Origin: Suillus spraguei
Taxonomy: Eukaryota; Basidiomycota; Agaricomycetes; Boletales; Suillaceae
Assembly (NCBI GenBank): GCA_016800925.1
Contig: JABCPU010000085.1
Coordinates: 1-64,000, forward strand
Direction of reading: 5' to 3'
DNA length: 64,000 nt
Position 1 is the first letter of the stretch, and each line of letters opens with the position of its first letter. The position numbers and the translations under genes were made by a program. The notes below the pieces were generated by a model. That model was not told the origin of the DNA. It saw nothing but the letters and a program-made list of their open reading frames with translations, and did not search any database. Below, in pieces: positions 53,231 through 64,000 of this stretch.

Positions 53231-54769
53231 TGACTGTGTATCACTACTTGTACATTACAGCATACCACAATCGAAATAATGTTTCTGAAAGTAACTGTGA
53301 CGATATGATATAAACTTCGGAGCAAATGGCGTGATTGAGTGCATGGAATATGGCTGAGAAGTTGAGTGTCGATACAATAAGAGCGATATTGATCGCAAAG
53401 ATTAACAGGCATAATTCAGGAATATTCCCCGCGGTCTGCCTTTACCTAATTGCATGTCAACGACAAGGATGCAGAATCCATACTCAAAACACTCACATTA
53501 GCCTCGCTCTCCGTTGGATGGGGTTCTCTCACAACCTCTTTCGTCTCCTCATAAACAATATGCCGCTTGACGGTGCGCACGTCGAACTCCATGTCAGTAC
53601 CCTCCTGATCTGTTCCAAGATCACCAGCACCGACAACGCCCTCAAATTCACCCACTCTCGCAGTACCGAGAGGACCGGTTACTTCATCTTTCAGGTAGGA
53701 TGCCTCTCTGTGATCCATTTGCTCTTCTGATTGGTGTTTCGCATTAACATAATCAACCGTCTTGCGTTGGAGATCATTAATTGTGACGGAAGAACGGTCA
53801 GCCTACAGGATGATGTCAATGTCGCTTTTCTCGATGTTTCGACATTGTACTACTAAACACCTTCACGTGTGCTTCAGATACAGATGCTAGATCTTCGTTC
53901 CACCCTGGTGCGTCATCGATTGGGGATGAAGTTTCGTGCTGAGTGCCGGATAAGTTCCTTCGTTTCTCTCGCGCCAACGTCTGCAATGAAGGAATTTCGT
54001 TCTGGTTCAGGGGAAAACGGTTAGAGGGGACATACCTCCGGATCATTATCATGCATCGTACTTTGGCAATAAAGTCATGATGAGCAGAGTAGTATGCGAT
54101 TTTGAATATGTAACCAATACCTAGTGTACCGTCTTCCATTATCATATCGTCAGCTTCTAGACAAGGTGGTTTGCTTAATGGGCGCACCTCGCACTTGCAT
54201 ATCGCGACGAACTTCCAAGAATTCCGGAAACTCTCTTTATAGAGCAGCGCACTGCAGTAAGATAGCTCATCGAGTATGGCGGTGTTGAAGGGCTCGAGTG
54301 AAACACTCGTACACTTTGGACCCCTAACGTCATCTGAGCCAAAAGTTTTGATGATGTCATAGGGAGCTCCTTGTTTTGGCAGCTATGTAACGCCGGCCAG
54401 CCGAACCATACCAACAGGAAACCGGTGAACGAGCTTCAACATGGCGCCTACAGGCAACCTTGGTATCAATTTAGTGAGTGCACATGAAAGATTGCTGTAC
54501 ATCAAGTCAACTATATATGCTAATGAACCGCCATAATACAGGCCCAAGCTAGCAACACGTCTTATGAGCATTTGAGTCGTCTATCTACTCGCTCTTCAGG
54601 TTCCCCTGTCCCCACTCCCTGCAAACTGCCCGCCCATCGTAAATCAATCATATGGAGCATCTCCAGCACTACACATTACTGCTAGTTGACACATGTGTGC
54701 GCTCCTGAAAAGCAATTGAAGTCATAGCAATTGCTGTGTCTACAATGAAGCTCAGCGTGATATTCTCGA
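53231..54769. other. Region with unassigned ORFs only
   Basis: Both strands are open over 53446-53718 (minus: LGTARVGEFEGVVGAGDLG; plus: open from 53335). Minus ORFs at 53816-54187 and 54383-54571 show no recognisable family. I do not call a gene here. Confidence 0.35.
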
Positions 54770-55801
54770 ACACTGAGGATCAGGCGTGGTCCCAGCACAA
54801 ACAACTGCACAAACTGGAATATCTGGGCGAGACCAGTATAAATATGAGCGTCCAGGGAATATAAATCCTATAGATCGATACCCCAGTAGCTCGTTGAGGG
54901 GACGATGGCGGTAACAGCACTGAAACAACATAATTACTAAGAGTCTGGTAGTGATGCTCTGATCGATACCCCAGTAACTCGTTGAGAGGACGATGGCGGT
55001 AACAGCACTGAAATAACATAATTACTAAGAGTCTGGATTGATCTAGGAGCTGAGGTAGCTTACGTGTATACAATGTTACCAGTGAACTTGGTATAGTCAG
55101 GTTCACCAAAGGCAAGCTCTCCGACATCGGTGTCTAGATCCCCAGTGGTGGGCTGGAAAAAGATACCAACAACATCAGGGAAACGTAATTTACTACAGAG
55201 TGCTACGGAGCACTCCGTAGCACAATCCAACCCGTTGATGAAGGTTCTGACCAATGGCGCCTGCCTAACCAGGTAGTCAGTAAAAGTCGGGTACGTGCCA
55301 ATCGGGTCATTGTTATTTCTCAGGGTGTTGATTGTTAACTGTCGAGGCCCGATGCCAAGGATACCGTCATATTTGATGTTCTTCGAAGTAGAAGCAACAG
55401 CAAGTGGGTACTCGGTGATAGTAAACCACCACCGAGAGTGACGGTATCGAGGAAGATAGTTCATATAGATAATTGTAGTATGTTCAACATATGATATTGT
55501 TGTGTGTCATACCAGAGAAGGAGGCAACAACACCCCTCCTAGCACCGTAGGTTTCCTCTACATGCTGTGCAGTGTTGACGCTGGTGCCAGTTGGCACGTA
55601 TGGGTGGAGGCGCTAATCTATGTGACCGAGCTACCGGTGTCGACAATCAAGGTGTCTTCAATGATACATTAGAAGCCGCATGTTTTCTCAGTGTTGAAGA
55701 ATCTGGGGGGGAAGCGTGATGGGGGAATTGCGAACTTCAACGGGCGATCCCGTGATTTACAAAGCCAGGAGAAGTGTCGACAAGGATGCAGCGAGGAACA
55801 T
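54770..55801 (-). pseudogene. A1 aspartic protease, decayed paralogue of 35942-37441
   Basis: ATG at 55801 begins a signal-peptide-like MFLAASLSTLLLAL followed by a stop. The propeptide is shortened (SPVEVRNSPITLP). The remnant intron keeps the same AACACTGAGAAAACATGCGG block as the intact gene. Then TLIVDTGSSVT, a canonical DTGS triad, follows but runs into stops. An open exon, 55060-55464, reads YDGILGIGPRQLTINTL, DVVGIFFQPTTGD and VGELAFGEPDYTKF. Downstream, the exon with STSYWGIDQ is present twice in tandem (54873-55036). The second Asp region is not found. Not functional. Confidence 0.75.
54873..55036 (-). repeat. Tandem exon duplication inside the protease pseudogene
   Basis: Two direct copies of an 88-bp unit starting GATCGATACCCCAGTA, at 54873 and 54961, nearly identical. 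On the minus strand each encodes TAIVLSTSYWGID, matching TTTGPSSRYWGIN of the intact protease. Confidence 0.85.
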
Positions 55802-56779
55802 GGAAAGTAATATCACTGTCAGTAGCTCATTATGTACTTCAAGTTATGTGCCAGCGAACGTGATGACCGTGACACGTACTATGAAACGTCCCCTTCGAAA
55901 AAGCAATGATAAGGTGGTTCCGATCCTAATACAACATGATTGTAAGGATTCGACCTCTCGATTGTGGTAAGAGACAGTTTGCTTTTGATCCTGGCCCGCA
56001 GGTGGCAGGAATTTCAGTGCAATTCGCCTAGTTACCAATGGTTCAAACATTCATTGACTTACCTCACGTTCATTTCCGTAGAGATGGCTAGCGTTGTTAA
56101 GCACTGAGGAGAGCCCCGACAGGACCCCTCAGACTCGGTTGAACCCCACTCAACATCCATCTTTTATAATATTAATTAGTCAGACAGAACTTTATTCACA
56201 CCAGCTCAGCTTTGTCTTCGGGTCTACCCGAAACCTTCTCGCTGTTTACTCCCGCTACCTAGGAAGGGGCCCGCCTTTGGTTGCCTTAAAGATTCTAGTT
56301 CACTATTCCGACTTCCAGGTCTTGCTGAGTTCTCTACAGTATACTATGTTTATGAGCGTCAGGCAGCTGTCCCGGAAACGGGGAGACCGGTAGACTCCGA
56401 GTCGTGTCGATCGATACTCGGAATGACGGAATGGAGTTACATTGTGGTTGCCGTCAGCATCTGCTGGGAGCTTTTGCATTGCTTTCGTTCTACTGTCAGT
56501 GGCTTTGGATAGAGCTTATCCCACAATTTGGGTCACTTGCCGGCTCTATGCTAGGATGAATCTTCAGAATGGATATTCGTCATACTCAGTGCTGAGCGCT
56601 GAAACCCCATTTAGACGAATGCGCTTTGTTCTGAGGGTTCCTGCAGCGGTTTCACTAAGTAATATTTACGGCGCTACTTGAAGACACACGTATTCGTGCA
56701 TGACCCTCGTTCGGTACTTGAGAAATACTCTGGTGCGTTTGCATGATGATATTACAAATACTTCGTCACTTGTCACAGT
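55802..56779. other. Intergenic, no supported gene
   Basis: Bases up to about 56030 resemble the upstream region of the other protease gene. Open stretches at 56094-56393 and 56442-56681 have no family resemblance. Confidence 0.4.
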
Positions 56780-57927
56780 CTACCCGCTTCTGGTCATCCC
56801 AGCCACAAATACTGCTCTATATCTGATTTGTCCACTGTCGAGTTTAGTCATAGCGTCTTCAATTCCCTCTGCCGTTAGTGGGAACTCTTGAATGGTGGGT
56901 TTGATGTCATGGACAGCCGCAAATCTTAGCATCTTAGCGTGGATACCACGCGATGCAGGGACGCTTCCCTGTATCGTCAACCCCTTTAACAGGAGAGGTG
57001 TATGAGGAAAGGAAATATTCCCCTCAGATAAAGTGATAGGATATATAGTGGCGTTGGGCGCCAGAACCGGGAGGAAGCTATGAATCGCATGAATCAATCC
57101 AGAAAAATACATCGAGATAAGACTTACAGATTCCAATCAGGCATTTGCGAAGTTGTAACAATTAGGTGCTTAATCGGTTTCCCGATGTCCAGTTGGCTCA
57201 CACCTTCCGTAGCATAATATTCTCTTGCACCCAAACCCTTCGCCTCATACTTCTTACTTTCGCTTCTAGAGAAAACTACAACCTCGCACCCCATCTTCGC
57301 TGCAAATTGGATGGCAATGTGACCAAGACCACCGACACCTACAATTCCCACTCGGTCTGTAGGTCGGACATTGTACAAATACAACACGTTGAACACCGTT
57401 GCACCGGCACACATCAATGGCGCCGCGTCAGAGGAAGTGATAGCATCGGGAATATGGAAGAGGAATGCTGCTTTCCACACCGCATAGGAAGCGAATGCAC
57501 CTTGATCAGTGTTGGAAGTTGCGTACATAGCCCTCTCGGGGCAAAATACCTCGTTCGCGTTGAGGCATTCATCGCAATGCCCACACGAATTGTGGAAGTA
57601 TCCCCAGCCAGCACGATCACCACTGTTAAAACGCGACGATCAGCTACACGATAACGCAAACAACAAACGGGTGTACACTTTGAATGCGGTAACTTGTGGG
57701 CCGATCTGCTGCACTATGCCAACACCTTCATGGCCGAGGACCATGTCCGATGTCCTGTGATGCAGGTCCGTACCGCATAGACCAGCATGGGTGATTTTGA
57801 GTAGTACCTCATCTGCTTTGATGCTTTCTCTGTGAGTTTTTGATTCAACTATCTGTCCAGTGGAAGACCCTTTGAAGACGGTGAAGTCGATTCCAGTCAT
57901 TTCAGTCACATGAAGATATGGATACAA
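56780..57927 (-). CDS. Zinc-dependent medium-chain alcohol dehydrogenase
   Basis: NAD(P)H-linked oxidoreductase of the MDR family, cytosolic by lack of a signal. Three exons, 57677-57927, 57128-57622 and 56780-57077, joined in frame: 1044 nt, 347 residues. Catalytic zinc site: AGLCGTDLHH and GHEGVG. Structural zinc: CGHCDECLNANEVFC (CX2CX2C...C spacing). Rossmann fold: VGIVGVGGLGHIAIQFAAK, with FSRSESKK after the second strand. C-terminal part FPLTAEGIEDAMTKLDSGQI and YRAVFVAG. The second Met (MTGIDFTVFKGSS) is an equally good start. Substrate not predictable; the layout resembles the cinnamyl/aryl-alcohol or YogA-like branch. Appears intact. Confidence 0.9.
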
Positions 57928-58769
57928 GGCGCAATGAGAGTAGATGATTGTAAGGCCAGACCTTTTATAAGGGGAGCGATGAGAAGCTTCACCAAAACAG
58001 GATTGGGAAGCTTACAGAAGCCTATCAGTATTTGTTATCCGGAATTCTGTACCGGTAAGTATTACAATGACTTAGATCGTCAAAGTCATGCCGATCACAG
58101 GGATTGGTTCGAGAGATATCAAAGTTCATCGATGTTCATCTGCCTTATCATAGAGCTGACTCGCGGTGTCTGACATGCTCGCTGGTCTCTAGAGGCGCCA
58201 TGACACATTTCCAGCTACTTCGTTATCGACAGGCCAGATTGCAGTTTCTCCAATGGATAAGACCTGGCGCCTCTGCGCACCTCTGTATGACATCAGTTAG
58301 CGCTGCGAAGACCCCTTGTGAACTAGCTTCACTTCCATCCGGCACGATACGAATACTGCGGCTTCGGGCATTTCAGTATCTCCCCGGCCCACTGACGGAG
58401 CGCTCGAGGAGAACTATTGCGGCCTGATCATTTTCAGCCATCTAAATCTTTGACCCAGAGATCTCCTGGGAACGTTACACAGATATCGGAATGCGCCGAA
58501 ATATCACGGAGAGAGTTCGATTGGATCAGTCCATTTCGTATGTTTGCTACCAAGGTTCAACGTTCAAACATTCATGTGCAAACATAATTACTCGCTGCTG
58601 TTTGAGTTTGGAACTTGAGTCGCACAAGTTATTTTAACAGTCTCGCAAAAGTAAGGGTCTTTCGATATCAAAATATCCGAGACACTAGAAGCGCTATGGT
58701 ATCTATGGTATGCTTTAGTTATCCCAATTTAATACGTACATAGGAAACCTAATCAAGGTAGGAAACTGC
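57928..58769. other. Intergenic between ADH and sulfite oxidase genes
   Basis: ADH promoter side. No TATA box or gene I can support; a plus ORF at 58104-58427 has no resemblance to known families. Confidence 0.4.
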
Positions 58770-60276
58770 TCATACTTCAACCGATCCAATGCCAACGCCG
58801 CAAAAGCCCACTCCCCTCATGTTCCAGCGGCAATTGGTATCCTGTGCACTTCCAGATTGATCGAATGCTCGGCTTATCACCGTGATCTTGGTCTTCGGGC
58901 GCCCATTCCCCAGTCCGTGACTAGCCCATTCAAGAGCATCGACATCGATGTCCACCACAAGTTCGCCTTCCCACAGCGACCAACTCCAGCTACCTTCTTG
59001 GTATGTGATTCGTACATCGTGCCATGTTTCACCGTCATCCGCACTGATTTCTACACGCGAGATAGGGGAATGGAGTAGGCGTAACCTGTAACTTTGAGAG
59101 TCTTCTGGTCAGGACAGGCAAGCGTCAGACACTTGACGTGGGCGACGACCGAGTTGCAATTAAGCCGTTGCATTGCGGGTATACGGCCCCACCAATTCTC
59201 CTTAATAGCCTCCTCTGGAGAAGAAACCTATGTGAAAAATATTAGGCGTAAGCTACGCCACGATTAGATATGGACGACGTACACATTCAGGTAACATCTT
59301 GTAATCATGCTGCTGATAGAAATTGGGCGATTCGTTCCCTGAAATAGTAATACGGTCCACCCATTTAACCCATCGCATGCCAAAGTAGCCAGGCACAACG
59401 ACACGCAAAGGGAATCCATGATCTGGCGTGAGGGGTGCATCATTCATCTAGTGGGAAACGTGAACACACGCCCACTTCTTAAACCAATAATCTGACCTCG
59501 TATGCAAGCATGGCAGCACCATCCTTAGCCATGACCTCCTCAAGAGGAATAGACCCTCCATAAAAGGTGTCATCCTGACACGGTGCAACGTTTGAAGCGA
59601 AGCAGACGTGGAAACCTTTTTGAGCTTCTTCCTGTTCAGGGATTCCTATACTGATCAATATGTCACGCAAAAGTACACCGCCCCAGCGTGCATTCGCAAT
59701 GGTACCCTCGGACCACTTGATACCTCGGACCTCTTTTCCAGTCTTTTCTTGCATTTGGGCACGACGGTTACCGGCGCACTAGATCGAGTTATGAGTGCGT
59801 TCATTCTTGAAATGCCAGGGATGACCTACGATGAGAGCAGCCACGACCTCTTTTTTTGGAAAGGATGCGATCATGTCCTTCACGTTCAATACCTTCTCTT
59901 CCATCCCCTCCATTTCGCCGTCCAACTTGACCGTATAATTATCAAATTCAGACGCCAGATCTTTTATCACGGCTACAGATGGCACAAATGACATTTTATC
60001 AGCAGCGTCCGCGGTAAAGCCAAGCATTAGAGAATGAAAATCAGACGGGTTGGAATATCCAGGCACGATATCAGAATTGATCGCAGATTATGGGATCGAG
60101 AATAAGAGTCAAGTGCATTATGAGAGACAGAAAGGACAGTTTGGAAGAAACATACAATGGTTACGGGCATATGCCAGGTGAAGCGGTGTAATAGTGTGCT
60201 TGGTGAGCTCTACGAGGCATGGTGGTTCAGCGTTGAGAGGCGTCTGGCCGAGCACCCGCAAAGCAGTCTTGCCCAT
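58770..60276 (-). CDS. Sulfite oxidase-like molybdopterin enzyme
   Basis: Oxidises sulfite to sulfate using Mo-cofactor. The haem-free layout is like plant-type enzymes. Start [19 protein letters not shown] at 60276 (a start at 60333 is possible), ARNH, intron, [24 protein letters not shown], intron, [15 protein letters not shown] carrying the conserved Mo-ligand Cys, then [74 protein letters not shown]. After another intron: [15 protein letters not shown] and the dimerisation domain [19 protein letters not shown], to the stop at 58770. At about 59062 the frame slips by one base, or a 35-nt GT-TAG intron removes [12 protein letters not shown]. No SKL-type peroxisomal signal at the end (GIGSVEV). 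Confidence 0.85.
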
Positions 60277-60697
60277 GTTGGTATTGTCCGAGATATGCTG
60301 GAAACAACAAAGCATGATCTTAGTGCAATCCAAGACATCGAATAAGCAGACACCGACATAAGAAATATACGCTCGCTGAAGGAGAAATCAAGCAGTGAGG
60401 CTTGGGGAAATGCAAGAAAGTGGACTGATTTTATAGAGAAAACATGTATACGCCAACTTAGATCCGTACATGGATAGAAGCTGGAAAGCAAGCCCTAAGA
60501 CCTGCATACGATCTGCAGATTTGGTCTAACAAATTTAACCCGTAATAATAATTTTAAGGCTTTGTTTGCAAGTCCCAAGAACATCACGTGCAAATTTGGG
60601 AGAAACCACAAGATCGAGCGAATCGCTCAAATTACATGAGGATATGCATTAAATGCCAGTGGACTGCGTCTTCTGTTTACTTCTAGACATAGCTAGT
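60277..60697. promoter_or_regulatory. Sulfite oxidase upstream / CCT5 downstream region
   Basis: About 420 bp between two co-oriented genes. It may include a further 5' exon of the sulfite oxidase gene (an AG acceptor lies just before CATATCTCGGACAATACC). No clear TATA box. Confidence 0.35.
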
Positions 60698-62861
60698 CTA
60701 CTCCTCTGCTTCCCCTGCTACGATAACGTCGTCTGTAGGAACAATTAGTGTTTCATCGAGATGAGGCATCGTTGACTTGCCTATTTTCAGGACTGCTCGA
60801 ACCAACTACAGTTGGGAAAACGCATTGAGACATCGTGCATCAAAATGACAAGCAAAAGGTGCGTACCTGAGTGGCAAGTAGATATTGTTGTCGCTTGGAG
60901 ATCAGAGGGTCATAAACGAATTGCTTCTTCATGTCTAGAATTCGAAGGTTGATTGAGGCGTTTTAAATATGCAACGTGGTATCACGCACCATTTTCTCCC
61001 CTTCCAGAACAGTCGATTCCAAGTCTAGAGTTCTTCTCTGTGATCTGTCGACTCTTGACTTCTGTCAATGTTTCGATTGGTGAAAGGCCACTGTTCTCAG
61101 CAAGTGCAAGGGGGATTGCGTCGAGAGCAGCTGCAAATGAGCGCATCGCATATTGTTCTATGGATGGAATCTCATCAGCAGCTTTCGAGACGGCAACGGA
61201 ACAACTGATATCGGCAGCGCCACCCCCATAGACCACGCGGTTGTCCACGACAAGATTGCGGACTGCGCAAATGGCATCGTGTAGGGCACGTTTTGCCTCA
61301 TCAACAATCTACACGCCTTAAGGTCAGATGGTGTATGCAGTGAGGGTGAACAGAAGGCAGACCATTTTATTACTTCCGCGTACAAAGATTGTGACGGCGC
61401 GTGAGTTGGCACACTCTTCAATAACGAGCATCTTGTCGCGGGTCGTGCCGAATGTGACCTCCCGCACGATACCTGCCTTCCCAAGTTTTTGTGCCGTAAG
61501 ATCCTCGAATCGGGGGACGATTCGACCTTGTGTTGCTATGGCAATCAGCTAAGAACAGAGCATGATGTCAACGATGATTCCACGATAAAGAGAATTTGAG
61601 AAAATTTACCTCAATTTCTGGCCCACCAACCCATCGAACCGCAGGCAGCTCGTTCTGCATTAATAAGTGATTTGCTTCATCATCAAAACCCCACTGGCAA
61701 ATGACCAAATTGGCTCCGGTGTCTTTCACCATCTTGATCATGTCCTCGAACTTCTCCTTTTCATAATCCCGGAGGTGCTTAAACTCCTCTACAGACGTGA
61801 TGTCGAGCTTGTGCTTAGTTTTGGGTCGTGGAGGCTCAAAGGGACATGTGAGAATCGCGAGGCGCGCATCGCGCACGCAAGAGGGCATTTGTGGGTGGGA
61901 CATATCCTTGTCAATGAGGACACCCTTGATCAGCGTCGTGTCAGCAAGCGAGCCGCCAACTTTGCCGTCAACCTTGATGAGGTCAAAGGGAACATCACGA
62001 CGTTCAAGGTCTGCAACTGTTAGAACAGCGTCAACCGCGATCTGAGCGAATTGCTGCAACTCCTTCGACACGCTGGACCAAATTTAAAGCATATTCAAGG
62101 AAAGAAAGGACTAGCGCACATTTTGCTGCCTAGACTGGTCATCGCGGTCTTGATAAGATTTTCTTTGTTTTCAGGTGAGAACTCGACACGATCTGAGATG
62201 CTATCGAGTTTCTCGCAAGCAACAGTACAGGCCCGGTCAAAACCATCTGCTATACGGATGGGATGAATACCACGGTCTAGCAGATCTTCACTCTGCTCCA
62301 AAAGTGCACCAGCCAGTACTTCAAATGAATTTCAATAAGAGGAAGGAGACAGGCACAAGTTAAGATCGTACCGACAACACCAGTAGTCCCGTCTCCGATC
62401 TCCTCGTCCTGGCTTTTGGACAGCTGCACGAGGAGCTTTGCAATTTGATGCTCAACCTCCATTTGTCCCAAAATAGTTGCACCGTCATTCGTCACAGTGA
62501 TCTCGCCGTCAGGCGATATGAGGATTTTATCCAACCCTGCGTGATTGATCGATCAAGCTCCTGTGTGCAGCGCTTTAATGGAGCTCACCTCGAGGTCCTA
62601 GAGAAGTCCGGATTATGTTTGCCACTGTCCGTGCCGCAAGAATGTGCGACTTGGATATATTTTGTGAACTCGGCACTGTTGATCGGCAAGAAAATCGCTT
62701 ACCTTGATTGCCTCTACACCATGAGTTCTTGTTTTTCTTCCCTGCTCCCTCAGGATGATGAACGGTCGGCCATACTGGAATAATTGAGCACGAAGTATAG
62801 TATGATTTGGCTATGGGATATTCACCTCATCAGTTGCATATACAGCTTCTTGTTGAGCCAT
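60698..62861 (-). CDS. CCT5: T-complex protein 1 subunit epsilon (CCT5)
   Basis: One of eight subunits of the cytosolic chaperonin that folds actin and tubulin. ATG at 62861 ([12 protein letters not shown], exon 62826-62861), then [51 protein letters not shown] and [16 protein letters not shown] with the GDGTT nucleotide motif. Next come [121 protein letters not shown], and the end [25 protein letters not shown] to TAG at 60698. About nine or ten exons. The [16 protein letters not shown] and [10 protein letters not shown] blocks are epsilon-specific. Intact as far as can be read. Confidence 0.93.
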
Positions 62862-63034
62862 GATTTTGTTGCTGAACGCGTCGCGTTTTGGAGACTGAGG
62901 TGACACGATTATTGCGTGACAATGACCTTGATAGAGTGTGCGTGATTCCGTGACATGGGGTTTAGTGGAAATTACAAGGGACGCTCTTCATACTCTTCTT
63001 CTGTCATTAACTTCCAGCACAGTCCAAACTTATC
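62862..63034. promoter_or_regulatory. Divergent promoter between CCT5 and PP2A
   Basis: 173 bp separate the two start codons. No TATA box; a pyrimidine-rich stretch (CTCTTCATACTCTTCTTCTG) lies ahead of the PP2A start, common for basidiomycete housekeeping promoters. Shared control is inference. Confidence 0.5.

Positions 63035-64000
<966 letters not shown>

Noticed and set aside
53446..53718. Minus-strand ORF with an even composition, perhaps a gene
   Set aside because: The plus strand is equally open and no splice sites or family match favour either; left unassigned.
59608..59991. Plus-strand ORF of 127 codons
   Set aside because: Antisense to sulfite oxidase exons containing the conserved CAGNRR and WGGVLLRD blocks.
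61667..62045. Plus-strand ORFs over CCT5
   Set aside because: Antisense shadows of conserved chaperonin exons.

Overview
This window looks like nuclear DNA of an Agaricomycete (mushroom-forming basidiomycete). Genes are cut by many short GT-AG introns, and several families are typical of that group: a DUF6533-type membrane protein, an A1 aspartic protease with a duplicated relative, a VTC polyphosphate-polymerase gene, chromodomain Ty3 retrotransposons and a Plavaka/CACTA-like transposase.

Positions 1-33850 are a nested retrotransposon cluster. The main family (called C here) is a Ty3/gypsy chromovirus: LTR of about 472 bp, gag, protease-RT-RNase H-integrase-chromodomain, and then an unusual third ORF with two zinc knuckles between integrase and the polypurine tract. 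Four copies are visible. E1 is split into 1-2040 (minus) and 2967-4496 (plus). E2 is 6072-22840 (plus). E3 is 13807-22324 (minus), inserted in the last codons of E2 ORF3 with a perfect CAGAA duplication. E4 is 25798-33850 (minus), with its 3' end missing. Solo LTRs of four families (A/B, C, D, and E further right) are scattered through these copies, most with perfect target duplications. An hAT transposase fragment (4497-6071) and a Plavaka-like transposase fragment (22841-25797) are older residents cut by these insertions. Every family-C coding copy is broken, largely by CpG-to-TpG/CpA changes.

Positions 33851-40800 hold small non-autonomous DNA elements (three MITE-like repeats with CATCAG termini), a solo LTR, an A1 aspartic protease gene whose two active-site triads are non-canonical, and a 5'-truncated VTC gene hit by a MITE. 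An empty-site paralogue of that MITE insertion lies at 45.7 kb. Positions 40800-56780 are gene-poor and duplication-rich: a DUF6533 gene, a VTC SPX fragment, the V-ATPase e subunit, two copies of a small NTF2-like gene in a segmental duplication, four tandem tRNA-Leu(CAA)-like repeats, and a decayed second aspartic protease.

Positions 56780-64000 are ordinary housekeeping sequence: a zinc alcohol dehydrogenase, a sulfite-oxidase-like molybdoenzyme and CCT5 on the minus strand, then PP2A catalytic subunit on the plus strand, divergent from CCT5 and running off the window.

The most interesting signals are: (i) the conserved double-zinc-knuckle ORF3 downstream of integrase; (ii) an 11-nt match suggesting Tf1-like self-primed reverse transcription; (iii) LTR-A/B insertions that all lie at a 4-bp N-CG-N target, including two opposite-orientation insertions at the same gag site; and (iv) CpG decay that accounts for premature stops, loss of catalytic Asp codons and all substitutions I see between the E3 LTRs.
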